A stretch of DNA of 64,000 nucleotides from GCA-003244245 sp963823755. Lineage in GTDB: Bacteria > Actinomycetota > Actinomycetes > Mycobacteriales > Pseudonocardiaceae. Shown piece after piece: positions 52,494-61,946 of this stretch; position 1 is the stretch's first letter, and the number at the start of each line of letters is the position of its first letter. The notes under the pieces are model-generated. The model was not told the origin of the DNA, made no database searches, and was given only the letters and a program-made list of their open reading frames with translations. The DNA lies in the NCBI GenBank assembly GCA_963823755.1, contig CAWGMP010000017.1, positions 186,001-250,000 on the forward strand, read 5' to 3'. The translations under genes were made by a program, and so were the position numbers.

Positions 52494-53165
52494 TCATGAA
52501 CGAGCCGCCACCGACCTCCGCATAGCGTGCTCGACCAATGCGATGAGGGTATTCTTGGTCGATTCCCGCTCGCGGGCGTCACAGGCGATGATGGGTACCG
52601 TAGAGGGGATGGCCAGCGCTTCCCGGACATCCTCGATACTGTGGCTGAGTCGGCCGTCAAAGCAGTTCACCCCTACCACATAGGGCAGACCGCGGTCCTC
52701 GAAGAAGTCCACCGCCGCGAAGCAGTCAGCCAGCCGACGGGTGTCTACCAGTACCACCGCACCGATCGCACCACGCACGAGGTCATCCCACATGAACCAG
52801 AAGCGGTGCTGCCCCGGGGTACCGAACAGGTAGAGAATCAGCTCTGCATCCAGCGAGAGGCGACCGAAGTCCATCGCGACCGTGGTGGTCGACTTGTCCG
52901 GCGTCGCCGCGAGGTCGTCGACGGTGGTACTCGCATCGGTGAGCACGGCCTCGGTGGTCAGTGGTGCAATCTCGGACACCGATCCGACGAAGGTCGTCTT
53001 GCCCGCGCCGAAACCACCGCCCACGACGATCTTCGCGGACATCACACCTGGGCCGCCCACGGCTTGCTGTGCGGCGGGCGGACCGGACCGAGCCGCGTCG
53101 GTCTGGATCACTACCGCCGATGGGCCGCCCTGGGACCTTGCCCGATCAGAGCCGACGAAGTCCAC
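52494..53165 (-). CDS. Small GTPase (CvnD type)
   Basis: The 223-aa protein has G1 GGGFGAGKTTFVG (about 50-62), G3 LFGTPGQHRF, and G4-like VGVNCFD, i.e. a MglA/Ras-like bacterial GTPase. The 50-residue N-terminal extension is low in structure. GTG at 53165 lies inside the end of the DUF742 gene (20-bp overlap). In conservons it works with the roadblock, DUF742 and kinase proteins at the membrane. Confidence 0.88.
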   Translation of the reverse strand: MDFVGSDRARSQGGPSAVVIQTDAARSGPPAAQQAVGGPGVMSAKIVVGGGFGAGKTTFVGSVSEIAPLTTEAVLTDASTTVDDLAATPDKSTTTVAMDFGRLSLDAELILYLFGTPGQHRFWFMWDDLVRGAIGAVVLVDTRRLADCFAAVDFFEDRGLPYVVGVNCFDGRLSHSIEDVREALAIPSTVPIIACDARERESTKNTLIALVEHAMRRSVAARS

Positions 53166-53727
53166 TCAATACCCTTTCCATCAAGGCCATATCCGGCATG
53201 TCGCCGGAGCTGTTCGCGCTGCGGTGCACCACGACCAACCCGATGTCCGCCATGTCCGCCAACAGAACTCGGGCCACTCCCAACGGCAGGGATAGCAGAG
53301 CGGCCACCTCGGCCACCGAGCGGGGGTCCCGGCACAGTTCGGCCACGGCTCGATGTTCCTCACTGGTCAGCACAGCCATCTCATGACCCTGCACACTGGT
53401 GGACACCAGCGTCTCCACTGCGAGATCCAAGACCGGCGAGGTGCGTCCCCTGGTCCAGGTGTAGGGCCGCACCACCGATGCCGGGGCCGCGGGCTCGCTC
53501 CACTCGTCGGATCCCGCAGGCACCGGAACCTCGTCGAATCCCGCGGGCACCGGCGCCGGCTGCTCCACCGGAACCGGCTGCCGGCTGCCCGATGACCTCG
53601 CCGGCTCCTTGCGACGTCGGCCCAAACGCCACGGACCACTGCTGAGGTTGTTCACCACCGCAGCAAACGACTGATCATCGCCGTCGACGCCGTGGGTGCT
53701 GGTCGCCTCGCTGAACTCACTCACCAC
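53146..53727 (-). CDS. DUF742 protein (CvnC type)
   Basis: The 193-aa protein has a variable proline-rich N-terminal half and the DUF742 core VVRPYTWTRGRTSP, LTSEEHRAVAELCRDPRSVAEVAALLSLPLGVARVLLADM. This is a winged-helix-like part, found third in the conservon order. Start is the first of two GTG codons, 15 bases after the roadblock gene. Confidence 0.85.
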   Translation of the reverse strand: MVSEFSEATSTHGVDGDDQSFAAVVNNLSSGPWRLGRRRKEPARSSGSRQPVPVEQPAPVPAGFDEVPVPAGSDEWSEPAAPASVVRPYTWTRGRTSPVLDLAVETLVSTSVQGHEMAVLTSEEHRAVAELCRDPRSVAEVAALLSLPLGVARVLLADMADIGLVVVHRSANSSGDMPDMALMERVLSGLRRL

Positions 53728-53742
53728 AACCTCACCGCCACA

Positions 53743-54162
53743 TCATCGTCCCAATGCACCGTGCAGCGCGGCACGCACGTGCGGGCTGAGTTGCTGGCCT
53801 ACCCGGTCGACCAGCAACGTCATCTCGTAGCCGACAAGACCGATATCGCAGCTCGGGGCAGCCAGCACCGCAAGGCTGGAGCCGTCGCTGATCGACATCA
53901 GCAGCATGATCCCTCGATCCAGTTCCACGACCGTCTGCACGACCTGGCCGGCGTCGAAGCAGCGGGCCGCTCCTGCCGCCAAGCTGACCAGCCCGGACGC
54001 CACGGCCGCGAGCTGATCGGCACGATCCCTGGGGAGGTGGGCAGAAGCGGACAAAGGCATGCCTTCGGCCGACACCACCAAGGCGTGCGCCACCCCAGGC
54101 ACCCGGTTGACAAAGTCGTCGACCAACCACCCGAAGCGCTCCTGCGTCTGCGGAACGGTCAC
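53743..54162 (-). CDS. Roadblock/LC7 protein (CvnB type), first of the conservon
   Basis: The 139-aa protein has FGWLVDDFVNRVPGVAHALVVSAEGMPL, DRADQLAAVASGLVSL, and GYEMTLLVDRVG. Its start overlaps the end of the large kinase gene by four bases. It is highly similar to the roadblock protein at 49268-49702. It is expected to bind the cluster's GTPase. Confidence 0.88.
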   Translation of the reverse strand: MTVPQTQERFGWLVDDFVNRVPGVAHALVVSAEGMPLSASAHLPRDRADQLAAVASGLVSLAAGAARCFDAGQVVQTVVELDRGIMLLMSISDGSSLAVLAAPSCDIGLVGYEMTLLVDRVGQQLSPHVRAALHGALGR

Positions 54163-57100
54163 TTCGTCTCCTTTGTTTCATCCTGCCGATCTGGTGACGA
54201 CCCGTCAGCCTGGTGGTCAGGGTTGCCGCGGGCCTGGCGCCCCTCGCGAATGCCCTGCTGATAGCTGGCGAGTCGACCGCGAATCGACTCCGCGCTGCGC
54301 ACCGGCGCACTCGTGGGCTCACCCCCCCCCGCAGCACCGGGCACCAGCAGCGCCCGAGGTTGCCGTCGAGGCAGGCCCATAGGGGTGAATTCCGCACTGA
54401 CCGGCATCGCCAGTGCCTCGGCCGCCCGCCAGCCCTCGTCTGCGGCGCCCCAGTCCTGCGCCGGTATATCGCCTGGAGGCGCGGCATCCGGTGCCGAGGC
54501 CGGTTGGTCCGAGAGGCCACGCTTACCGGCATCGCCGGAGCCGGCCAATGCCTTGCCCGGCTGACGACGCATCAGGGGAGGCGAGCCCGCCATAGTGGAC
54601 TGGTCTGCCTTCGGCGAGGCGGAGTTGGCCGGCGCGGCATCCGGCAACGGCGCATCCGGCAACGGCGCATCCGGAGACGGCGCATCCGGGGAGGGACCCT
54701 TGACCATCGGCGGTTCCCGGGTCGGTTCCCGTGTTGTCCCAGCCAGCCCGCGCGCTGGAGGTGCGGTCCAACGCACCGGGACGGCCTCGTGCTCCTTGAA
54801 CCATGCGGACGCCACGTCGTCGAAGATCGGCGTGGAGTGCTGCAGCGTCACCCGGTATCCCGGTCCGACGGGCCCCGTCACAGTGGCACGCGCTGGTCGG
54901 AACAGATCCGCTCCGGATCCGGCGCTCGGGACATCCACCGAGTTGCCTGCCGGGGAACTCGCTGGCGGCCCAGGAGGAGTCGGTTCTCCCGGCGTCGACC
55001 GCTTGCCGTTGCGCTGGGAAGGACCGGATTCGCCGGGCTCGGGGTCACTGGGAAGATCCTTCCGGTCAGGCTGAATGGCCGATCGCGCCCCGTTGCCGTT
55101 GGTCCCGGGCACGCCTTGAGACTCCACATCCGGGACAGGCACCGGCATATCGGTAACGCTGGCGGCCGCCGGGCCTACAGCGCTGTCCTGGGCGGTCCCG
55201 TTAGTGTTGATCCGCTCGGAGGCAGCCGTGACAGCAGGATCGACCGCGTCGGATGCCACCCGCACCAAGCGCGGGGGCATGACGACGGAGGCCCAGACAC
55301 CCACGCCGCCTTCGCCGCAGCGCAGCCGCACATCGATGCCGTGTCTGCGGGCCAACCGGCCGACGACGAACAATCCCATCCGGCGGGACACCGAAGCATC
55401 GACCAGCGGCGGGCTCGCCAGCCGCTGGTTGGCCTGGGCGAGCTCAGCCTCGGTCATCCCCACGCCGCGGTCGGCGACCTCGATCGCGACCGAGCCGTCC
55501 GCAGTCACGTCGCTGGAGACCATCACGTGGCTGTCCGGGGGCGAGAAATGGGTCGCGTTGTCCAGCAACTCCGCCAGCAGGTGAACCAGGTCGCTCGCCG
55601 ATCGGCCGAGCACCAGAACCGCTGGAGGTTGCTGCAAGACGAGCCGTTGGTATTGCTCCACTTCGGACACCGCAGCGCGCAGCACGTCGACCAGCCGGAC
55701 CGGACGACCGGACCGGTTGGCCGCATCGGTGCCCGCGAGGACCAGAAGGTTCTCACTGTTGCGTCGCATCCGGGTGGCGAGGTGGTCGAGCTGGAACAGG
55801 TTGTCGAGCTGTTGGGGGTCCTGTTCACTGCTCTCCAGCCGGTCGATGAGCTTGAGCTGACGCTCGACCAGACCCTGAGTGCGGCGCGAGAGGTTGACGA
55901 AGATGTCGTTGACATTGGCGCGCAGCTGAGCCTGCTCGCTGGCCATCCGGACCGCTTGACTGTGTACCTCGTCGAACGCCCTGGCGACCTGACCGATCTC
56001 CTCACGGCTTTCGACCGCCACCGGCTCGATCGTCGCCTCGGGTAGATCGCCGTCACGGATCCGGGCCATCGCCTCGGGCAGCCGCCGATCAGCGACGTCA
56101 AGCGCGGTGCGCTTGAGCACTCCGAGCGGCCGCAGCAGAGCCTGGGTGACGAGGATGCCGATCAGCACGCCTAGCGCCAGGGCGAAGAAGAGAATGACCG
56201 AATCCAGGCCCGCTGCGGTGCGAACGTGACCAAGCAGCGCCTGCGCGGTCTGATCGACCCGTTGCCGTAGCCCCTTCTCCACTGTTGAAATGGTGTCGAT
56301 GACCGCCGTGTTGCGCCGGTCCCAGTCCTGCGGGGAAGTGTTCAGCGGCTCCCCCGCGAGACCGCGGTTGAGCACCAGCTGCAGCAACCGCTGCCGGGAC
56401 GACTCGGCGTCTTCACCGACCCGAATGGCGTTGGCACGCTCATCCGGGGCCAGAGCTCCCCGGACTGCCTCCTGCTCCGTGGTCAGCCGAACGGCCGCCG
56501 TGCGCAGATCATCGATCTGACCAGGGCCGAGGCGATTGGCATACAGCGCGGCCGACACGATCGCGTGCTGGCGACTGACCTGCTCGCGACCGGCGAGCAG
56601 GGCGTGCGCGGCGGCCGCGTCGCTGGTGACAGCGATGTCGTCGAGCTGGCGGGTCAGTGCGGAGTCCAGCTCGATCAACGGGTCGATCGCATCGCTGTAC
56701 TCGGTCACCACCACCTCGACGGGGCCGAAGCCGGTGGTCACGCTCGCCCGCAGTGGCCCCAGCGCGCCGAGCGCCGCGAACGTGGAACGGGTGAATCCCA
56801 GACCCGCTACCTGATCAGCAGCCCCTGTGACCACCCGCGCACTGCTGTCGACGGCGAGAGACTGCTGTTCCAGGGGTCGGCGGTCACCGACGCGACCTGT
56901 CGCGACGAACGCCGTGGCGAAGTCGCGTTCGCGCGCTACGGCGCCGATCAGATCGGACAGCTGTTGCTGCACCCGGGCAATCTGGGAGATCCGAGCGTAG
57001 GCCGGAGCCGCGCTGGCCTGGTCCACGATGCGCAGCACACCGGCGACCAGCGCGACGATGGTCGGCACCAGCAGTACCGCGGTCAGCTTGACCACCACCG

Positions 57101-57188
57101 GCCAGTTGCGCCAATACCACCGTGACCGCATGGTCTCTGGGCCGGTGGCGTCCCCCGCCTTCCCAGGACGACTGAGTACCGAGGTCAT
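54159..57188 (-). CDS. Conservon sensor kinase (CvnA type), first copy
   Basis: The 1009-aa protein has two membrane helices (VKLTAVLLVPTIVALVAGVL, and a second near residue 320) and an extracellular nitrate-sensor-like domain between them. HAMP LLRPLGVLKRTALDVADRRLPEA follows, then DIFVNLSRRTQGLVERQLKLIDRLE and ATPase boxes HLLAELLDNATHFSPP and DRGVGMTEAEL. A 300-residue proline/alanine-rich tail, including PDAPSPDAPLPDAPLPDA, ends with the conserved GWRAAEALAMPVSAEFTPMGLPRRQPRALLVPG and RGRLASYQQG. It heads the double conservon operon. Confidence 0.85.
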   Translation of the reverse strand: MTSVLSRPGKAGDATGPETMRSRWYWRNWPVVVKLTAVLLVPTIVALVAGVLRIVDQASAAPAYARISQIARVQQQLSDLIGAVARERDFATAFVATGRVGDRRPLEQQSLAVDSSARVVTGAADQVAGLGFTRSTFAALGALGPLRASVTTGFGPVEVVVTEYSDAIDPLIELDSALTRQLDDIAVTSDAAAAHALLAGREQVSRQHAIVSAALYANRLGPGQIDDLRTAAVRLTTEQEAVRGALAPDERANAIRVGEDAESSRQRLLQLVLNRGLAGEPLNTSPQDWDRRNTAVIDTISTVEKGLRQRVDQTAQALLGHVRTAAGLDSVILFFALALGVLIGILVTQALLRPLGVLKRTALDVADRRLPEAMARIRDGDLPEATIEPVAVESREEIGQVARAFDEVHSQAVRMASEQAQLRANVNDIFVNLSRRTQGLVERQLKLIDRLESSEQDPQQLDNLFQLDHLATRMRRNSENLLVLAGTDAANRSGRPVRLVDVLRAAVSEVEQYQRLVLQQPPAVLVLGRSASDLVHLLAELLDNATHFSPPDSHVMVSSDVTADGSVAIEVADRGVGMTEAELAQANQRLASPPLVDASVSRRMGLFVVGRLARRHGIDVRLRCGEGGVGVWASVVMPPRLVRVASDAVDPAVTAASERINTNGTAQDSAVGPAAASVTDMPVPVPDVESQGVPGTNGNGARSAIQPDRKDLPSDPEPGESGPSQRNGKRSTPGEPTPPGPPASSPAGNSVDVPSAGSGADLFRPARATVTGPVGPGYRVTLQHSTPIFDDVASAWFKEHEAVPVRWTAPPARGLAGTTREPTREPPMVKGPSPDAPSPDAPLPDAPLPDAAPANSASPKADQSTMAGSPPLMRRQPGKALAGSGDAGKRGLSDQPASAPDAAPPGDIPAQDWGAADEGWRAAEALAMPVSAEFTPMGLPRRQPRALLVPGAAGGGEPTSAPVRSAESIRGRLASYQQGIREGRQARGNPDHQADGSSPDRQDETKETK

Positions 57189-57683
57189 GACCAGCCTCCC
57201 GAGACGGCCGGGAGTCGCGAACTACTCGCTGGCACGGTGAGGTCCCTCCCCAGGATCAACGGTGGCCGGGCATCCAGCTCACCACAAGTCACCGTGGTCG
57301 TGCGCAATTCCGCTCCGCACGGACGGAACACCTGTGGTATCGACCCGGATACGCTCGATGTAGGGTACGGACGATACGACGGGCTGGGCCGAGCCGTCCC
57401 GCGGGTCTCGTAACCGTGCTAGTTGGCCGGAGAAGGCGCCAGGGTTCTGGAGCGACAACACCCGTCCAGCCCAAGCCGCAGTACACGGATGGCAGGCAGC
57501 AAGTTACTGAAAGTAGTTATTTTGCACTCGAAAAGTGTACAGATCACGTTACGTGATGCAGCGCACTGACGCCCGTTATCTTTCGGGCCCAGTGCCTGGA
57601 CGGCACCGGCCGAGGCGCACCTGGGACACTGGTTCGAGCCGGGCCACTCACCGGCCGCGTCGGCTGCCACCCGGAGGAACCCG
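57189..57683. other. Divergent promoter region between conservon and XPB genes
   Basis: There is no gene in 495 bases. AT-rich segments near 57500-57560 and an exact palindrome (annotated separately) make this the likely regulatory region for one or both operons. Confidence 0.5.
57543..57557. promoter_or_regulatory. Exact palindrome ATCACGT-T-ACGTGAT
   Basis: Seven-base perfect arms around one base, 126 bases before the XPB start and 355 before the conservon kinase. It is suitable as a dimeric repressor or activator site. Confidence 0.5.
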
Positions 57684-59357
57684 TTGAGCTCTTCGCCCGA
57701 GGCCGGACCGCTCATCGTCCAGTCCGACAAGACTCTGTTGCTGGAGGTCGACCATCCGGCAGCCGGGGCGGCGCGCGCTGCGATCGCCCCCTTCGCCGAG
57801 CTTGAGCGCGCGCCCGAACACGTACACACCTACCGGGTCACACCGCTGGCGCTGTGGAATGCGCGGGCCGCGGGTCATGACGCCGAACAGGTCGTCGACG
57901 CCCTCGTGCGCTTCTCCCGGTATGCCGTTCCGCAGCCGCTGTTGGTCGACGTCGTGGACACCATGAGTCGCTACGGCCGGCTGCAACTGGTGCACCACCC
58001 GACGCACGGGCTGGCGCTGGTCGCACGGGACCGCGCCGTCCTGGAGGAAGTGCTCCGGCACCGCAAGATCGCCCCGATGCTGGGGGCGCGGGTCGATGAC
58101 GACATCATACTGGTGCATCCCTCAGAGCGCGGCCGGCTCAAGCAGGGACTGCTCAAGATCGGCTGGCCGGCCGAGGACCTGGCCGGTTACGTCGACGGTG
58201 AAGCGCACCCGATCAAGCTGGTCGAGGACGGCTGGTCGTTGCGGGACTACCAGCGCGACGCGGTGACCGGGTTCTGGGCCGGCGGTTCCGGCGTCGTGGT
58301 GCTTCCCTGTGGGGCTGGAAAGACGCTGGTCGGCATAGCCGCGATGGCCCAAGCGCAAGCCACCACGCTCATCCTGGTCACCAACACGGTCGCCGGCCGG
58401 CAGTGGAGGCGCGAGCTGATCGCGCGGACCTCACTGTCCGATGACGAGGTCGGTGAGTACTCCGGCGAGCGCAAGGAGATCCGTCCGGTGACGATCGCGA
58501 CCTACCAGGTCATGACCCGCAAGTCCAAGGGCGAGTACCGGCATCTGGATCTGTTCGACTCACGGGACTGGGGACTGATCGTCTACGACGAGGTGCATCT
58601 ACTGCCCGCACCGGTCTTCCGGATGACCGCCGATCTGCAGTCCCGCCGTCGGCTCGGACTCACCGCCACCCTGGTGCGCGAAGACGGGCGGGAGGGTGAC
58701 GTGTTCTCCCTGATCGGGCCCAAGCGCTACGACGCGCCGTGGCGCGACATCGAAGCGCAGGGCTGGATCGCGCCGGCAGACTGCATCGAGGTCCGTGTCA
58801 CCTTGACCGATGCCGAGCGGCTGCGCTACGCCACCGCGGAAGCCGATGAGCGCTACCGGATGTGCGCCACCGCGCGCAGCAAGTTACCCGTCGTGGCCGC
58901 CATCATGGACCGGCACCCCGACGAGCCGACGCTGGTGATCGGCGCCTATCTGGAGCAACTGGATGAACTCGGCGAGGCACTGGGAGCCCCAGTGGTGCAG
59001 GGCTCGACCCGCAACTCCGAGCGGGAAACCCTCTATGACGCGTTTCGTCGGGGCGAGATACGCAGGCTGGTCGTGTCCAAGGTAGCCAACTTCTCCATCG
59101 ATTTGCCGGAGGCGTCGGTGGCGGTGCAGGTGTCCGGCACATTCGGTTCCCGGCAGGAGGAAGCCCAGCGCTTGGGCCGATTGCTACGCCCCAAGGGCGA
59201 CGGCAGGCAGGCACACTTCTACTCGATAGTCGCTCGCGACACACTCGACACCGACTACGCAGCGCACCGCCAGCGCTTCCTCGCCGAGCAGGGTTACGCC
59301 TACCGCATCATCGACGCCGATGATCTGCTCGGCCCGGCTATCCCCCAGCTCGACTGA
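57684..59357 (+). CDS. XPB-like superfamily 2 DNA helicase
   Basis: The 557-aa protein has an N-terminal damage-recognition-like region, then motif I CGAGKTLVG (about 213-221), motif II YDEVHLLP (DEVH; about 315), motif III GLTATLVREDG, the ThM-like YSGERKEIRPV, and motif VI QRLGRLLRP. XPB family helicases unwind DNA in repair. The TTG at 57684 has GGAGG six bases upstream (acccggaggaacccg), which decides the start. It is widespread in actinobacteria, and it is paired in function with the helicase-associated protein at 46953. Confidence 0.9.
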   Translation: MSSSPEAGPLIVQSDKTLLLEVDHPAAGAARAAIAPFAELERAPEHVHTYRVTPLALWNARAAGHDAEQVVDALVRFSRYAVPQPLLVDVVDTMSRYGRLQLVHHPTHGLALVARDRAVLEEVLRHRKIAPMLGARVDDDIILVHPSERGRLKQGLLKIGWPAEDLAGYVDGEAHPIKLVEDGWSLRDYQRDAVTGFWAGGSGVVVLPCGAGKTLVGIAAMAQAQATTLILVTNTVAGRQWRRELIARTSLSDDEVGEYSGERKEIRPVTIATYQVMTRKSKGEYRHLDLFDSRDWGLIVYDEVHLLPAPVFRMTADLQSRRRLGLTATLVREDGREGDVFSLIGPKRYDAPWRDIEAQGWIAPADCIEVRVTLTDAERLRYATAEADERYRMCATARSKLPVVAAIMDRHPDEPTLVIGAYLEQLDELGEALGAPVVQGSTRNSERETLYDAFRRGEIRRLVVSKVANFSIDLPEASVAVQVSGTFGSRQEEAQRLGRLLRPKGDGRQAHFYSIVARDTLDTDYAAHRQRFLAEQGYAYRIIDADDLLGPAIPQLD

Positions 59358-59507
59358 GCCACAATCACTCTGGTTACCGTTTCAGACTCACATACCGATG
59401 CAAGACCACATGCACGAGCATGCATCTCCATCTGGACGTCGCGTGCCAATGCAAGAGCTGATTAGTATCGGAAGCAATTATCATACGCTCGCACTCCCGC
59501 TGTTTGG

Positions 59508-59537
59508 GCGATTTGACCACTCTGGCGCGATTTGACC
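59508..59537 (+). promoter_or_regulatory. Direct repeat GCGATTTGACC upstream of the DUF397 gene
   Basis: GCGATTTGACC occurs at 59508-59518 and 59527-59537, 19 bp apart, ending 48 bases before the DUF397 start. It is a candidate binding site for the neighbouring XRE regulator. Confidence 0.4.
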
Positions 59538-59585
59538 GCTCCGGGTTGAGATCCTGACGAGCAGGAGTCTATCGAGAGGTGGGAG

Positions 59586-59822
59586 ATGCCACAGAACACC
59601 AACGATATGCCGGCCACGCTGCTTCTGAGGACCACCTGGAAAAAGAGCAATCACAGCAATCCCAGCGGAGACTGCGTGGAGTTGGCGGAGCTGACAGAGG
59701 GAAAGATCGCCGTGCGCAACTCCCGGTACCCGAGCGGCCCCACTCTGCTCTACACTCGTATCGTAATGGCCGCGTTCCTCCAGATTGTGAAGGAGGGTGG
59801 GTTCGACGGGATGACCGGGTGA
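59586..59822 (+). CDS. DUF397 protein
   Basis: The 78-aa protein contains the DUF397 core: TTWKKSNHSNPSGDCVELAEL, AVRNSRYPSGPTLLYTR and a final AAFLQIVKEGGFD. In Streptomyces and relatives such small proteins lie next to XRE/DUF5753 regulators and may act as partners or antitoxin-like modulators. GGTGGGAG precedes the ATG at 59586. Confidence 0.85.
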   Translation: MPQNTNDMPATLLLRTTWKKSNHSNPSGDCVELAELTEGKIAVRNSRYPSGPTLLYTRIVMAAFLQIVKEGGFDGMTG

Positions 59823-59916
59823 TCCCTCCGTTGAGGATGGAGCACGGCCGGAGGTATTGGGGTGGTGCGCTGACGTCTATGGGAGACCACTCGTAGCCCT
59901 TCACCCGTAGGAGGAC

Positions 59917-60819
59917 ATGGTGGGAGCAGCTCGGTCGAGTCAAGATCCGAACTTCGGTCACACTCCGGTACGACCGCAAGGACCGACCGCGCTGCGCATC
60001 GTGCTGGGCAATCAGCTGCGTCAGCTCCGTGAAGCGAGCGGAATCACCGCCGGAGCGGCCGGTCACGCGATCCGGGCGTCCCATGCCAAGATCAGTCGCA
60101 TGGAGCTCGGACGGGTCGGCTTCAAGGAGCGTGACGTGGCAGATCTCCTCACTCTCTACGGTATCACCGACGAACAGGAGCGAAGTTCGTTTCTGGCGCT
60201 GGCCCGGCAGGCTAACGTGCCCGGCTGGTGGCACCACTTCAGCGACATCCTGCCGAGCTGGTTCGAGATGTACCTCGGCTTGGAGCAAGCCAGTTCTGTC
60301 ATTCGGACCTATCAACCCCAGCTCGTACCGGGTCTGCTGCAGACCCAGGAAAGCGCCCGCGCCGTTATCCGACTCGGCCACCAAAGCGCATCTGCCACCG
60401 AGATCGAGCGCCGGGTCGCGCTGCGAATGGCACGCAAGGAAATTCTCACCCAGCCCGGAGCTCCCAATCTGTGGGCCATAATCGAAGAGGGGGCACTGTG
60501 GCGGCTTGATGGGCGTGCCGCGATGCGGGACCAAATCCAACATCTGATCGAGATGACCGAGCTTCCCAACGTCACACTCCAGGCGATACCGATCTATTCC
60601 GGTGCACATGTGGCAGTAGGGGGGCCGTTCACAATCCTGCGATTCACCGCAGCCGACCTACCGGACATAGTCTATCTTGAACAGCTGACGAGCGCCCTTT
60701 ATTTAGACAAGAGTCAGGATGTACAACACTACCTGATGCTCATGGATCAATTGTGCGTCCAGGCTAATTCTCCTGCCGAAACGATCAGATTCCTGAGTGG
60801 CATTCTCAAAGAGATCTAA
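59917..60819 (+). CDS. XRE regulator with DUF5753 domain
   Basis: The 300-aa protein has an N-terminal helix-turn-helix (LGNQLRQLREASGITAGAAGHAIRASHAKISRMELGRVGF, about 30-69). The DUF5753 part follows: LGLEQASSVIRTYQPQLVPGLLQTQESARAVI, RRVALRMARKEIL, LWAIIEEGALWR and PIYSGAHVAVGGPFTILRF. These regulators typically pair with DUF397 proteins, here directly upstream. The start ATG has GGAGG about nine bases before it. Confidence 0.9.
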   Translation: MVGAARSSQDPNFGHTPVRPQGPTALRIVLGNQLRQLREASGITAGAAGHAIRASHAKISRMELGRVGFKERDVADLLTLYGITDEQERSSFLALARQANVPGWWHHFSDILPSWFEMYLGLEQASSVIRTYQPQLVPGLLQTQESARAVIRLGHQSASATEIERRVALRMARKEILTQPGAPNLWAIIEEGALWRLDGRAAMRDQIQHLIEMTELPNVTLQAIPIYSGAHVAVGGPFTILRFTAADLPDIVYLEQLTSALYLDKSQDVQHYLMLMDQLCVQANSPAETIRFLSGILKEI

Positions 60820-61124
60820 GCTGAGAGATCGCCGTCGGGAGGCCGAGTCACTTGGGCAGACGAGAGATCGCTACTGCTAACATCGCCGGTGTCCCGCTTT
60901 TCCAGGCCGAAGGGTTCAAGGTACTGGTCCAGAACATTGTCGAAGGCGACGGCGATGTCCTCGGCGTTCCATCCCGCACAACACAGCACCGGTTCTTTGA
61001 TCGCTGGCTGTCGCACGATGTGCAACTGATCCCCGGTACATCGGATGAGCTTTCCGTGATCCCCTCGGCGAGACCCGACCGCAGGTAAGTGATCAGCGGA
61101 GCTACCCGGTCGGGGGTGCGTCAA
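60816..61124 (-). CDS. Doubtful small protein
   Basis: The frame encodes KEPVLCCAGWNAEDIAVAFDNVLDQYLEPFGLEKRD, which looks protein-like, but it starts at a TTG without a ribosome site and overlaps the ends of both neighbours. It is listed because it fills the gap between the XRE gene and map; it may be a chance frame. Confidence 0.25.
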   Translation of the reverse strand: MTHPRPGSSADHLPAVGSRRGDHGKLIRCTGDQLHIVRQPAIKEPVLCCAGWNAEDIAVAFDNVLDQYLEPFGLEKRDTGDVSSSDLSSAQVTRPPDGDLSA

Positions 61125-61935
61125 CGGTGAGGATCAGCGGGCCGTCATCAGTGACAGCGACCGAGTGCTCCCAGTGCGCGGCGCGGGACCCGTCCACAGT
61201 CACCACGGTCCAGCCGTCGTCGAGTTCCTCGGTCTTGTCGGTACCCGCGGTGAGCATCGGCTCGATCGCCAGGGCCATGCCGGGCACCAGCCGGGGGCCG
61301 CGGCCGGGGCGGCCGACGTTGGGCAGGAACGGGTCCATGTGCATGGCCGTGCCGATGCCGTGGCCACCGTAGTCGGCCACGATCCCGTAGGACGTTCCAT
61401 ACGCGGCGGCGGCACCCAGCGCCGCAGACTCCACTGCATGGGAGATGTCGGTCAACCTGCCACCGGGTCGAACCACAGCGATTCCGGCCTCAAGCGCCGC
61501 CCGACAGGCCGCGGACAGTCGAGTATCAGCCTCGGCCGCGGTCCCGACGTGCACTGTCACGGCGGCGTCGCCATGCCAGCCTTCCAAGATCGCACCACAG
61601 TCTATCGACAGCAGGTCGCCGTCGGCGAGCACCTGGTTGCGACTCGGGATCCCATGCACGACCTGTTCGTTCACCGAGCTGCAGATCGAAGCGGGGAACC
61701 CGTGGTAGCCCTTGAAGGACGGCACCGCCCCGGCATCTCGGATTGACTGCTCGGCCAACTCGTCCAGTTCACCGGTGCTCATCCCAGCCGAAACGTGGTC
61801 CTCGAGCAGACGCAATGTCCGGGCCACCACAGCACCGGCAGCACGCATCGCTTCGATCTCACCTGCAGACTTGCGCTCGATGCTGGTCTTGCCCCGCAAG
61901 CGTCGCACCACGGCACGCACCCCGCCCCTGGTCAT
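61102..61935 (-). CDS. map: Methionine aminopeptidase, type I
   Basis: The 277-aa protein has the metal-ligand sequences SIDCGAILEGWHGDAAVT, GGHGIGTAMH and EPMLTAG, with a final EHSVAVTDDG. It removes the N-terminal methionine from nascent proteins. GAGGAG eight bases before ATG 61935 picks this start over the codon at 61950. It follows adk and secY in the usual ribosomal-protein operon order. Confidence 0.93.
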   Translation of the reverse strand: MTRGGVRAVVRRLRGKTSIERKSAGEIEAMRAAGAVVARTLRLLEDHVSAGMSTGELDELAEQSIRDAGAVPSFKGYHGFPASICSSVNEQVVHGIPSRNQVLADGDLLSIDCGAILEGWHGDAAVTVHVGTAAEADTRLSAACRAALEAGIAVVRPGGRLTDISHAVESAALGAAAAYGTSYGIVADYGGHGIGTAMHMDPFLPNVGRPGRGPRLVPGMALAIEPMLTAGTDKTEELDDGWTVVTVDGSRAAHWEHSVAVTDDGPLILTVDAPPTG

Positions 61936-61946
61936 CGAGCCGCTCC

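Noticed and set aside
54213..56045. 610-codon open frame on the plus strand
   Set aside because: It is the antisense shadow of the conservon kinase: arginine/histidine-rich, no family features, no ribosome site.
60852..61088. 78-codon open frame on the plus strand after the XRE gene
   Set aside because: It has no ribosome site and overlaps a slightly more protein-like frame on the minus strand; support for either is poor.
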